From: Cyclobacteriaceae bacterium
GTDB lineage: Bacteria > Bacteroidota > Bacteroidia > Cytophagales > Cyclobacteriaceae
NCBI GenBank assembly: GCA_025455465.1
Contig: JALOMI010000010.1
Location: 1 to 32,406 of the forward strand
Direction: 5' to 3'
Length of the DNA stretch: 32,406 nt
The notes under the pieces were generated by a model. The model did not search any database. It saw only the letters and a program-made list of their open reading frames with translations, and was not told where the DNA came from. The translations under genes were made by a program, and so were the position numbers. Within the stretch, counting starts at the first letter, position 1, and each line of letters starts with the position of its first letter. Shown here in pieces: positions 15,052 to 23,577 of this stretch.

Positions 15052-15092
15052 CACATCCCAAACCCAAACCGGGTTTGGGATGTGTATTTTTA
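15052..15092 (+). terminator. Rho-independent terminator after the DUF1573 gene
   Basis: CACATCCCAAACCC (15052-15065) and GGGTTTGGGATGTG (15071-15084) form a perfect 14-bp stem around AAACC. TATTTTTAA follows. It ends the nusB-ytxH-DUF1573 transcript, so yajC must have its own promoter in the short AT-rich gap or depend on read-through. Confidence 0.92.
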
Positions 15093-15129
15093 AGCAATCA
15101 TAAAATTTCAATTCAATTCAATTAATACC

Positions 15130-15441
15130 ATGTTTTATCCGATTTTAGCACAAGCCCAGGCCCAGGGCGGTAATTTCAGTTTCTACATCATGATGGGTTT
15201 AATGATCGTGATCTTCTACTTCTTCATGATCAGGCCTCAGCAGAAGAAAGCCAAAGACCAAAAAAAATTTATCGATGAGATAGAGAAAGGCGATTACGTA
15301 GTTACCATTGGCGGTGTCCACGGCCGTATAGCTGAAATGGAGGGGGATACGTTTATCCTGGAAGTAGAAAAAGGCGGGCGTATCAAATTCAACAAATCCG
15401 CTATTGCCATGGATTCAACCAAAGCGGCCTACAAGAAATGA
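15130..15441 (+). CDS. yajC: Preprotein translocase subunit YajC
   Basis: YajC associates with SecDF and the SecYEG translocon in the inner membrane. The 103-residue product has the family layout: a short N-terminal Ala/Gln region (ILAQAQAQ), one membrane segment (FYIMMGLMIVIFYFFMI, about residues 16-33), the hallmark RPQQKKAKDQKKF, and a C-terminal domain with GDYVVTIGGVHGRIAEMEGDTFILEV. The leader contains a short ATTCA tandem repeat (15107-15120) and no Shine-Dalgarno sequence. A YbbR-like gene follows 27 bases downstream. secDF is not in the window. Confidence 0.96.
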   Translation: MFYPILAQAQAQGGNFSFYIMMGLMIVIFYFFMIRPQQKKAKDQKKFIDEIEKGDYVVTIGGVHGRIAEMEGDTFILEVEKGGRIKFNKSAIAMDSTKAAYKK

Positions 15442-15468
15442 TTAACCGGTGCACAGCATGAAGTCTCC

Positions 15469-16407
15469 ATGAGGATCATCAACACCTTGTTCAGCCTGTT
15501 TCGCTTCCAGCACAAAAGCTGGAAAGCGGTTCTTCTGTGCATCGTGGCAGCAACGGTCTTCTGGTTCTTTAATGCGCTGAACAAAACATACTCCACCAAC
15601 CTGAATTTTCCCGTTCAGGTTGACTATGATGAGGCAACGTACATACCCGTTACACAGCTTCCGGATAATGTCCGGTTGAATGTGAGCGGACTGGGGTGGG
15701 ATCTTTTCCGCAAGAGTCTTGGGCTGAAATTACAACCACTCCACATCCAGTTGGAGAGCCCTGCCGAAGTCCGCAAAATACCCGGTGCTTCCCTGATGGC
15801 ATTGTTCTCTCCCCAACTGGAAGGAATTCAGCTAAACCTGGTATTGACGGATACTTTGCATATCCATATGGATCAGCGATCGATGCGAACAGTTGGCATT
15901 GAATTAGATTCCATGGAGCAATACCTGCGCGAGGGATACGGTTTATCTTCGGAGATACTTATTCAGCCCAGGGAAGTAATGGTAGAGGGTCCGAAAAGCA
16001 TCATCAACGCCATGGCTGTTCACGCCATCCGCCTGCCCCAAAGACGCCTTGACCGCAACTTCAACGAAGTGATTGAACTGGAATGGGGCAGCCCTTACAT
16101 CTCCAGCAACCCGCCAGTGGTTACGGTTAGCTTTCAGGTCGACCGGCTGATGCAGGTTACAGACACAATTCCGTTGAAGTTGATCAACATTCCCCCGGAA
16201 GTAAAGGGCATTTCCATCCGGAGCAAAGTCATCCTTACCTACCAGATACCGTCAAAATTGGCGGCCTCGGTAAATCCTGATTCGTTGCATGCCGTACTTA
16301 ATCTTCATTCAATCACCCGGGGCCGCAGCAAAGCTTTGCCGGTTATCCACGGACTTTCTCCGTTCTCGCGGATTGAAAAAGTAGACTCGGTCGATATCAT
16401 TTTCTGA
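15469..16407 (+). CDS. YbbR-like/CdaR family membrane-anchored protein
   Basis: This protein has one N-terminal membrane helix (WKAVLLCIVAATVFWFFNAL, about residues 18-37) followed by a large periplasmic part with YbbR-type repeats (NFPVQVDYDEATYIPV, PDNVRLNVSGLGWDL, VMVEGPKSIINAM). In Firmicutes the related CdaR regulates the diadenylate cyclase CdaA. No cdaA lies here, and I infer no such role for this homologue. The order yajC, ybbR, coaE is common in Bacteroidota. It has 312 residues. coaE starts three bases after its stop, so the two are almost certainly co-transcribed and perhaps translationally coupled. Confidence 0.85.
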   Translation: MRIINTLFSLFRFQHKSWKAVLLCIVAATVFWFFNALNKTYSTNLNFPVQVDYDEATYIPVTQLPDNVRLNVSGLGWDLFRKSLGLKLQPLHIQLESPAEVRKIPGASLMALFSPQLEGIQLNLVLTDTLHIHMDQRSMRTVGIELDSMEQYLREGYGLSSEILIQPREVMVEGPKSIINAMAVHAIRLPQRRLDRNFNEVIELEWGSPYISSNPPVVTVSFQVDRLMQVTDTIPLKLINIPPEVKGISIRSKVILTYQIPSKLAASVNPDSLHAVLNLHSITRGRSKALPVIHGLSPFSRIEKVDSVDIIF

Positions 16408-16410
16408 CTC

Positions 16411-17013
16411 ATGCCAGCACCCTTACAAATCGGTATCACCGGAGGCATTGGCTCAGGTAAGAGTATCGTTTGCCGGATTTTTCAATGTCTTGGAATTGCC
16501 GTATACGATGCCGACAGCCGAGCGAAAGCGGTAATGACCACCGATGGAATAGTAATCGATGAGATCAAAAAAGAATTCGGAGGTTTGTCGTATTATGAGA
16601 ATGGTGCCCTCAACCGGGAGTACCTGGCGAGAACCGTTTTTCATGATCCGGAAAAGCTCAGCAAGCTGAACCAACTGGTACATCCGCGTGTTCATGACGA
16701 CTATAAGCGTTGGCTTGAAAAGCATCAGCACGACCGTTATGTGATCCGTGAAGCAGCCTTATTGTTGGAGACCGGTGCAGACAAGCAACTGAACAGACTG
16801 GTAGTTGTTTATGCGCCTGAGGCGTTGCGCACGGAGCGCACACTAAGGCGTGATCCGCACCGGACTTTTGAACAGGTAAAGGCCATCATGGCACAGCAGT
16901 GGCCTGATGAGGAAAAACTGAAACGGGCCAATGCAGTTATCTACAATGACGATACGCGGTTGGTAATCCCCCAGGTACTGGAATTGCATCGTCAGCTGCT
17001 GGACGGAAATTAA
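16411..17013 (+). CDS. coaE: Dephospho-CoA kinase CoaE
   Basis: CoaE phosphorylates dephospho-CoA at the ribose 3' hydroxyl, the last step of coenzyme A synthesis. The P-loop GITGGIGSGKS is at residues 8-18, followed by FQCLGIAVYDADSRAK with the conserved YDAD substrate motif. LVHPRVHDDY and REAALLLETGADK match the CoA-binding and lid regions, with later conserved Arg residues in RTLRRDPHRT. At 200 residues it has the normal length. It starts three bases after the YbbR-like gene, and the RND adaptor gene begins 30 bases after its stop. Confidence 0.96.
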   Translation: MPAPLQIGITGGIGSGKSIVCRIFQCLGIAVYDADSRAKAVMTTDGIVIDEIKKEFGGLSYYENGALNREYLARTVFHDPEKLSKLNQLVHPRVHDDYKRWLEKHQHDRYVIREAALLLETGADKQLNRLVVVYAPEALRTERTLRRDPHRTFEQVKAIMAQQWPDEEKLKRANAVIYNDDTRLVIPQVLELHRQLLDGN

Positions 17014-17043
17014 TTGTGAACGCTTACTGCGATAAAAAATAGT

Positions 17044-18111
17044 ATGAAGAAAAAAATCCTGACCATTACTGTTGTTGCAGTGGTTATTTTTCTACTGGCT
17101 TTGCCCAAACTGAATCTGTTCGGTCCGAAAGAATCTGCTGAACAGGCTGCCGATGGCGCACAGGGGCAGATGCGCTTACCGGTTGAAGCCATCATCATCA
17201 AGCCTGAACGACTGGACAATAAGCTGGTCATCACCGGTTCGGTGCTGCCCAACGAATCCCTGGAGGTAAGAAGCGAGATTTCCGGCAAGATTCACCGAAT
17301 CCATTTCCGCGAGGGGAAGCAGGTACGCAAAGGTGAGCTTTTGGTGGAAATCAATGACGATGAACTTGTCGCTCAGGTGGAGAAACAGAAGTATAACCGA
17401 AAGCTGTACGAAGATAACGAGTTCCGCCAGCGTAAACTGCTGGAAAAAGAAGCCATCAGCCAGGAAGAATATGATAACGCTCTAAACCGGCTGAATACCA
17501 CCATTGCTGACATTCGTCTGCTGGAAGCCCAGTTGGCCAAGACGCAAATCCGCGCACCGTTTGACGGTACCATCGGCCTTCGCTTTGTCAGTGAGGGAGC
17601 CTTCATCAATTCGAACACTGTGATTACCACATTGTATAATCTGAGCCCTGCAAAAATTGATTTTTCCATACCGGGACGTTACAGCACACAGATAGCGGCA
17701 GGACGTAAAATATTCTTCACTATTGAAAATGATGACCAGGTATTTGAGGGCGAAGTCTTTGCCATTGAGCCGCAGATTGATGCCAATACCCGCACCTTAA
17801 AAGTTCGCGCAATTGCCGATAACCGCAGGAATCTTTTATTGCCCGGACAGTTCGTACGAGTTGAACTGATTTTACAAACGGTGATGAACGCCTTACTTGT
17901 TCCTTCCGAAGCAGTTGTTCCTGAACTGAATGGTCACAAAGTGTACCTCGTCAGAAATGGAAAAGCAACAGAAGCACCGGTAGAAATAGGTCTCCGCACT
18001 GATCGCAATGTGGAAGTTATTTCAGGAATTAAACCGGGTGATACATTAATTACTACAGGCATGCTGCAAATGCGCAATGGCCTGGGTGTTGCCCTTACCA
18101 AAGTTCAATAA
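17044..18111 (+). CDS. RND efflux periplasmic adaptor (membrane fusion protein)
   Basis: The adaptor links the inner-membrane pump at 18129 to the outer-membrane channel at 21193. It has an N-terminal membrane anchor (ILTITVVAVVIFLLALPKL) and no lipobox Cys. Then follow the lipoyl/barrel-sandwich half-motifs (GSVLPNESLEVRSEISGKI and QIRAPFDGTIGLRFVSEGAF), a coiled-coil hairpin between them (about residues 112-160), the beta-barrel domain with IEPQIDANTRTLKVRA, and the membrane-proximal domain (VPSEAVVPELNGHKVYLV). It has 355 residues. It is the first gene of an adaptor-pump-channel operon. No local repressor gene is present, so regulation and substrate are unknown. Confidence 0.94.
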   Translation: MKKKILTITVVAVVIFLLALPKLNLFGPKESAEQAADGAQGQMRLPVEAIIIKPERLDNKLVITGSVLPNESLEVRSEISGKIHRIHFREGKQVRKGELLVEINDDELVAQVEKQKYNRKLYEDNEFRQRKLLEKEAISQEEYDNALNRLNTTIADIRLLEAQLAKTQIRAPFDGTIGLRFVSEGAFINSNTVITTLYNLSPAKIDFSIPGRYSTQIAAGRKIFFTIENDDQVFEGEVFAIEPQIDANTRTLKVRAIADNRRNLLLPGQFVRVELILQTVMNALLVPSEAVVPELNGHKVYLVRNGKATEAPVEIGLRTDRNVEVISGIKPGDTLITTGMLQMRNGLGVALTKVQ

Positions 18112-18128
18112 AACTAACCCCGCAGAGT

Positions 18129-21100
18129 ATGGCAAGTTTATCGAACATCAGCATTAACCGGCCGGTACTCGCGATTGTCATGTCGCTGGTGATCGTGCTG
18201 TTTGGTGTTATTGGTTTTACCTACCTGGGAGTTCGTGAAGTTCCGAGCGTTGACCCTCCGGTGATTACCGTTCAAACCAACTATGTTGGCGCTAATGCTG
18301 ACGTAATGGAGTCGCAAATTACTGAACCGTTGGAAGACGCGATCAACGGAATTTCAGGGATACGTATGATCACTTCCTCCAGCCGTGAAGGCCGAAGCAA
18401 TATTACGGTTGAATTCGAACTGGGTGTTGATCTGGAGGCTGCAGCCAATGATGTGCGCGATAAAGTTTCCGGTGCAATCAGGAATCTGCCGCCTGATGTT
18501 GATCCTCCGGTGGTATCCAAAGCAGATGCAGATTCCAGTCCGATTATTTTCTTCTCTGTAGTGAGCGATAAGCGCGATCTTTTGGAATTGTCGCGTATTG
18601 CCGAGATCTATTTCAAGGAACGTCTTCAGACCATTCCCGGAGTAAGTGTGGTTAACATCTGGGGACAGCGCAGGTACTCTATGCGCTTATGGATGGATCC
18701 TATCCGGCTGGCCTCCCTGAAACTGGCACCTTCGGATGTTCTTCAGGCCCTGAACCGGGAGAATGTTGAATTGCCGTCAGGGCGGGTGGAAGGACAAGCA
18801 ACTGAGTTGACCGTTCGAACAGTAGGGCGCCTGGTAACCGAGGAAGATTTCAATAATCTGATCATCAAAGAAGACGGAGATAATATCGTCCGCTTCAGCG
18901 ATGTAGGTTACGCCAAATTAGGCGCAGAAAACGACCGTACCATTTTGCGCAGGGATGGAATACCCAGCGTAGCGTTAGCCATTGTTGCGCAGCCAGGGGC
19001 CAATAATATTGATATTGCCGACCGCATGTATGCCCGTCTGGAGCAGATCAAACGTGATCTCCCTCCGGATGTAAGTGTTATGTTAAGTTATGATTCAACC
19101 CAGTACATCAGGGCATCCATTCGCGAAGTGCAGGAAACAATTTTAATGGCGTTCATCCTGGTGTTGTCGATCATCTTCATTTTTCTGCGTGACTGGCGCA
19201 CCACACTCATACCCGTAGTTACTATTCCCATTTCCCTCATCGGTACCTTTTTCCTCATGTACTTGCTGGGATTTACCATCAATGTGCTCACTTTGCTGGG
19301 AATTGTTTTGGCGATCGGTCTGGTGGTTGACGATGCCATTGTGGTGCTGGAAAACATTTACTCGAAGATTGAAGATGGCGAAGAGCCACAAACTGCGGCT
19401 AAGCGCGGGGCCACTGAAATTTACTTTGCGGTCATCTCAACCACCATCGCTGTTGTTGCCGTATTTCTGCCGGTAATCTTTCTGCAAGGTCTTACCGGAA
19501 AACTCTTCCGTGAATTCGGTCTCGTGGTTGCCGGTGCGGTCGTGATATCTTCCTTTGTGTCGCTCTCGCTTACTCCGATGATGTGTTCGCGCATCCTGAA
19601 GCGAAGAGCAAAGCAACCCTGGCTTTATACAGTAACCGAGCCGTTTTTCAATTGGCTGAATGAAGTCTACGCAAGTTCCCTGAGGGGATTTATGAAAAGA
19701 CGCTGGCTGGCCTTTGTGATTATTGCTGTTTCAGCAGTATTTATCTACTGGTTGGGTGCAAGCCTGCCCACTGAACTGGCGCCCATGGAAGACCGCGGAG
19801 AATTCAGGCTGCAGATGCAGGCAGCGGAAGGGGCTACCTATGAATACATGGATAGTTATGTGTATTCCATTACTGATTCTATTCGCAGAGGCTGGATTCC
19901 GGAAAGTGCCGGGCTTATCAGTGTAACTGCGCCTGGCTTTTCAGGGGGAGGTGTAAACTCAGGATTTGTTCGTGTTCTTCTGACCGATGCCCAGCAACGT
20001 CAACGCTCCCAGCAGGATATTGCCGATGACGTTACATCCCGTGTACGTGGTATGACCGGTGTGCGTACCTTTATATCACAACCGCAAACCATTGGCGATC
20101 GCAGGGGAGGTCTCCCGGTTCAGTTTGTCATTCAGGCAGCTGAACTTGAAAAACTTAAAACTGTATTGCCGGAGTTTGTGCAGAAGGCTTCGGCCAGTCC
20201 GAAGTTCACCTTCGTTGATCTTGACCTGAAGTTCAACAAGCCGGAAATCAACATCTCCATTAACCGCGATAAGGCACGAACACTTGGTGTAAATGTATTT
20301 GATATCGCACAAACCCTGCAGCTTGGTCTGAGCGGATCGCGTTTCGGTAACTTTATCATGGATGGCAAACAGTACCAGATCATCGGCCAGGTGGAGCGAC
20401 ATAATCGTAATGAACCGCTTGATCTGAAAACATTGTATGTGAAAAACCGAAGGGGTGAACTGATCCAGCTGGACAACCTTGTTACCATTTCAGAGATGAG
20501 CAGTCCGCCACAATTGTATCGGTTTAACCGGTACTCTTCTGCGAAGGTGAGTGCGCAATTGGCAAAAGGTGTTTCGCTCGGTGAAGGTATTGAAGAAATG
20601 AGACGCATTGCCGATGAGGTGCTGGATGAAAGTTACAGCACCAGCCTGGACGGAACTTCCCGTGAATTTGCCGAGAGTTCTTCCACCATCTATCAGGCCT
20701 TCCTCATCGCGCTGGCCATTATTTACCTGGTGCTTGCCGGCCAGTTTGAAAGCTTCCGCGATCCGTTTATTATCATGTTTACCGTACCGCTGGCACTGGC
20801 AGGCGCCTTATTGTCATTGTGGTATTTTGATCAGACACTGAATGTGTTCAGTCAGATAGGGATTATTATGCTGATTGGTTTAGTGACCAAGAACGGTATC
20901 CTGATCGTGGAATTTGCCAATCAGCGCAAGGAGCAGGGTATGAAAAAACTGGATGCAGTAATTAATGCAGCGGAGTCACGCTTCCGTCCGATTCTGATGA
21001 CCAGCATGTCGACCGTGCTGGGTATTCTTCCGATTGCATTGGCGTTGGGTGCCGGATCTGAAAGCCGCGTATCCATGGGTATTGCGGTTATTGGCGGACT

Positions 21101-21188
21101 GGTGTTTGCCACCGTGCTGACGTTATACGTTATCCCTTCCATCTATTCCTATTTCAGCAGTAAAGAAGGACGTGTTATCATTGACTAG
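18129..21188 (+). CDS. RND multidrug-type efflux pump, inner-membrane permease (AcrB/HAE1 family)
   Basis: This proton-driven trimeric pump has 1019 residues, the standard size, with two repeats of six membrane helices each followed by a large periplasmic loop. The proton-relay Asp pair is present (GLVVDDAIVVLENI, Asp401/Asp402), as is the Lys of TM10 (GLVTKNGILIVEFAN). The start SNISINRPVLAIVMSL and the GRSNITVEFELG porter-domain block are typical of the HAE1 group, and there is no CusA-type metal signature that I can see, so organic substrates are more likely. The frame is intact. It starts 17 bases after the adaptor, and the TolC-like gene starts four bases after its stop. Confidence 0.95.
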   Translation: MASLSNISINRPVLAIVMSLVIVLFGVIGFTYLGVREVPSVDPPVITVQTNYVGANADVMESQITEPLEDAINGISGIRMITSSSREGRSNITVEFELGVDLEAAANDVRDKVSGAIRNLPPDVDPPVVSKADADSSPIIFFSVVSDKRDLLELSRIAEIYFKERLQTIPGVSVVNIWGQRRYSMRLWMDPIRLASLKLAPSDVLQALNRENVELPSGRVEGQATELTVRTVGRLVTEEDFNNLIIKEDGDNIVRFSDVGYAKLGAENDRTILRRDGIPSVALAIVAQPGANNIDIADRMYARLEQIKRDLPPDVSVMLSYDSTQYIRASIREVQETILMAFILVLSIIFIFLRDWRTTLIPVVTIPISLIGTFFLMYLLGFTINVLTLLGIVLAIGLVVDDAIVVLENIYSKIEDGEEPQTAAKRGATEIYFAVISTTIAVVAVFLPVIFLQGLTGKLFREFGLVVAGAVVISSFVSLSLTPMMCSRILKRRAKQPWLYTVTEPFFNWLNEVYASSLRGFMKRRWLAFVIIAVSAVFIYWLGASLPTELAPMEDRGEFRLQMQAAEGATYEYMDSYVYSITDSIRRGWIPESAGLISVTAPGFSGGGVNSGFVRVLLTDAQQRQRSQQDIADDVTSRVRGMTGVRTFISQPQTIGDRRGGLPVQFVIQAAELEKLKTVLPEFVQKASASPKFTFVDLDLKFNKPEINISINRDKARTLGVNVFDIAQTLQLGLSGSRFGNFIMDGKQYQIIGQVERHNRNEPLDLKTLYVKNRRGELIQLDNLVTISEMSSPPQLYRFNRYSSAKVSAQLAKGVSLGEGIEEMRRIADEVLDESYSTSLDGTSREFAESSSTIYQAFLIALAIIYLVLAGQFESFRDPFIIMFTVPLALAGALLSLWYFDQTLNVFSQIGIIMLIGLVTKNGILIVEFANQRKEQGMKKLDAVINAAESRFRPILMTSMSTVLGILPIALALGAGSESRVSMGIAVIGGLVFATVLTLYVIPSIYSYFSSKEGRVIID

Positions 21189-21192
21189 TGCT

Positions 21193-22620
21193 ATGAGGTA
21201 TATTCTTACGATGGCCGTTTTACTGGCCTATTCATCGGTGATCAGGGCACAGGAACCTTTGAGTCTTGCACGCGCCATTGAACTGGGCCTGCAAAATAAT
21301 TTTGATGTTCAGATTCAGCAGCTGGAGATAGAGATTGCCTCCGAAAACAATACGTGGGGCGTGGCCGGTGCCCTGCCATCCATAAACCTGTTAAGCAACT
21401 TCAATAACAACGTTACCTACCGAAAGCCGGCTAACCCATTTGCTGTACCAGGCCGGAATATTTCAGACAACCTCAACGGACAGTTGGATGTTCAATTCGT
21501 ACTCTTTGACGGCTACTTTATTCGTGTTTCCAAGCGCAGGCTCGAACAACTCGAACAACTGAGCTATGGCAATGCCACATTGGTCATCGAGAGCACGATT
21601 CAGGCAATTATTCTCCAGTATTACCAGGCTTTGATGGAGCGCGAGCGTGTGGAAGTGCGCAGGCGTGTGATGGAATTTTCACGCGAACGGTACGGTTATG
21701 TCAAGCTGCGTAAAGAACTGGGCGGTGCCATCACCTTCGATGTGCTGCAGGCACAAAATGACTACCTCACCGATTCGACTAATTTTCTTTTATCTGAACA
21801 GGTCTACCGCAACGCGTTCAGAGACCTCAACCTGCTTATTAATGAACCGATCAACAATGTTTATATACTGACAGACTCCTTATCCTATTTTGATGAGAGC
21901 TACGCCATGGATGATTTAAAGGCGAAGATGTCTTCTACGAATACCAACCTGCGTAACCAGTATATCAGCCAGGAGTTGGTTCGGCTAAATACGCGGGCAG
22001 CCATGGCCGACCGTTATCCAACGATTGCGTTCAATATGGGTGCAACAGGTTCATTGGACTGGCTCAATGCCAATTTCGGATCGAATACGGGTCCTGAAGT
22101 GACCAACACAGTAGGCTTTGTCAATGGTAACCCGAATTTTCCGGTAACGAATACAGTACCCTCCCGCATCCTGGTAAACCAGACCAATGATGGTCATTCC
22201 TACGGTGCCTATGGCAACTTTTCCTTGCGTTACACATTATTCAATGGCGGTCAAATCACACGGAATATTGAAAATGCCAAAATCCGGGAGCGCATTGCGC
22301 AGCTGGATGTTGATCAGCTGAAGCTGTCATTGGAAAACGACTTATATATAACGTACGAGAACTATAACTTACTGCGGCAGCTGGTGGAGATCGCCAACAT
22401 CAAACTGAAGGCAGCTGAACTGAACCTGGAGTTGGGAAATGAGCGGTATAAAAACGGAGCGCTTAGCGCGATCGACCTGCGCATTGTACAGGAGGCCTAC
22501 CAGAATGCGGCCCTTGAAAATTACCTGGCTATCTATTCCGTGCTGGCCCGCAAAACCGATCTGATCAGACTAACCGGTGGCCTGGTGGACGAATTCAATG
22601 CCCGGCCCCAAAAGCCCTAG
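21193..22620 (+). CDS. TolC family outer-membrane channel protein
   Basis: This is the outer-membrane component of the tripartite efflux system. The start is ATG 21193, four bases after the pump stop; the track start at 21172 is a GTG inside the pump gene. A signal peptide (MRYILTMAVLLAYSSVIRAQ) is followed by the TolC first-helix motif LSLARAIELGLQNNFDVQIQQ. Two internally repeated helical hairpins are interrupted by barrel strands (PSINLLSNFNNN, YPTIAFNMGATGSLDW, YGNFSLRYTLFNGGQ). It has 475 residues. The C-terminal hairpin includes LKAAELNLELGNERYKNGALSAIDL, the usual OEP repeat. Its stop is six bases from the convergent scpA stop. Confidence 0.93.
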   Translation: MRYILTMAVLLAYSSVIRAQEPLSLARAIELGLQNNFDVQIQQLEIEIASENNTWGVAGALPSINLLSNFNNNVTYRKPANPFAVPGRNISDNLNGQLDVQFVLFDGYFIRVSKRRLEQLEQLSYGNATLVIESTIQAIILQYYQALMERERVEVRRRVMEFSRERYGYVKLRKELGGAITFDVLQAQNDYLTDSTNFLLSEQVYRNAFRDLNLLINEPINNVYILTDSLSYFDESYAMDDLKAKMSSTNTNLRNQYISQELVRLNTRAAMADRYPTIAFNMGATGSLDWLNANFGSNTGPEVTNTVGFVNGNPNFPVTNTVPSRILVNQTNDGHSYGAYGNFSLRYTLFNGGQITRNIENAKIRERIAQLDVDQLKLSLENDLYITYENYNLLRQLVEIANIKLKAAELNLELGNERYKNGALSAIDLRIVQEAYQNAALENYLAIYSVLARKTDLIRLTGGLVDEFNARPQKP

Positions 22621-22626
22621 CCCGGA

Positions 22627-23400
22627 TCAAGGCTGAGCTTCTTCTACCGGCTCGGTACTGGTAATCCAGAAATTATTGTATCCCTCACCCACCTGGATAC
22701 CCAGCCTGCCGATAGCCAGCAGTTCGAGAATAGCCAGGAAATTGAAGATCAGGGCAATTCGGGTTTTATAGGTTTCTACGATATCGACAAAGGAAATCCG
22801 CTTTTTGGTGGATACTTCGCTCAGCAGGTAGTTTTTCTGTTCTTCGATCGTGTACGGATATTGAATCACCTGGTGAACGGGTTTGTTTTTAACTGCTTCA
22901 AACCGCTTCAACACCTTTTCAAAAACGTTCATCAGCTTAAAGAGGTCAACATCCTGCAATTCGGCTTCCACGTTGCTGCTTTCGGCCAGCGCTTTGATTT
23001 CCTTTATCAGGTTACCCCGCTTCTCCTTCATTAATTCGGTTTCCTCCATTTTTTGCAGCGTTTCAACCACTGATTTGTACTTTTTGTACTCCAGTAAGTG
23101 TTTTACCAATTCTTCACGCGGGTCTATTTCATTGCCTTGTTCATCCAGTTGCGGGCGTGGTAGCAGCATTTTTGACTTGATGCGCATGAGGGTAGCTGCC
23201 ACCAGGATGAATTCGCTGGCTACTTCCACATTCAGCGTGTCCAGGTGATGCAGGTAATCGAGAAAATCGTTGGTGATTTTTGCAATAGGGATATCATAAA
23301 TATCCAGTTCATCGCGTTCAATGAAAAACAGCAACAGGTCGAACGGTCCTTCAAAAAGAGGAAGTTTTACCTCAAAATTTTCGTTGGTGGCAGTGGTCAT
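22627..23400 (-). CDS. scpA: Segregation and condensation protein ScpA
   Basis: ScpA is the kleisin subunit of the SMC-ScpAB condensin and bridges SMC heads during chromosome segregation. The N-terminal kleisin block is clear: FEVKLPLFEGPFDLLLFFIERDELDIYDIPIAKIT. It is followed by LEVASEFILVAATLMRIKSKMLLP-type residues, and a C-terminal winged-helix part (KKRISFVDIVETYKTRIALIFNFLAILELLA) that binds the SMC cap. From ATG 23400 it has 257 residues, the family length; the longer ORF-track start adds an implausible leader. A TAnnTTTG motif lies nine bases before this ATG. It is convergent with the TolC gene. smc and scpB are not in the window. Confidence 0.95.
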   Translation of the reverse strand: MTTATNENFEVKLPLFEGPFDLLLFFIERDELDIYDIPIAKITNDFLDYLHHLDTLNVEVASEFILVAATLMRIKSKMLLPRPQLDEQGNEIDPREELVKHLLEYKKYKSVVETLQKMEETELMKEKRGNLIKEIKALAESSNVEAELQDVDLFKLMNVFEKVLKRFEAVKNKPVHQVIQYPYTIEEQKNYLLSEVSTKKRISFVDIVETYKTRIALIFNFLAILELLAIGRLGIQVGEGYNNFWITSTEPVEEAQP

Positions 23401-23408
23401 AACTGCGG

Positions 23409-23416
23409 CAAAGGTA
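23409..23416 (-). promoter_or_regulatory. Candidate -7 box for scpA
   Basis: TACCTTTG on the minus strand matches TAnnTTTG and is identical to the motif before the PGI gene. It ends eight bases before ATG 23400, so the transcript would begin almost at the start codon. No -33 TTTG was found. Confidence 0.35.
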
Positions 23417-23577
23417 TTTGAAATTAGCGGTATCTGTACCGTAATGGGTGGGTTTAAAGGCCTTCTTGATGAAGGATGACCTGAATTGTTTAGTTTTACA
23501 GGCTTCCCGGACGGCAGCAGCTTAAACAAAAGACCCGGCAACGTGTTTTTTTCACATATTAAAGCCTTTACCTCAGC

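Noticed and set aside
15107-15120. ATTCA pentamer repeat before yajC as a phase-variable element
   Set aside because: Only about three imperfect copies in an AT-rich leader; too short to support a claim.
17044-22620. Metal (CusA/CzcA-type) efflux system
   Set aside because: The pump lacks the Met- or Asp-rich signatures I would expect, and no metal-responsive regulator is nearby, so I left the substrate open.
23401-23541. N-terminal extension of ScpA in the ORF track
   Set aside because: The extension begins at a non-ATG codon, precedes the family start by about 47 residues and runs over a -7 motif.
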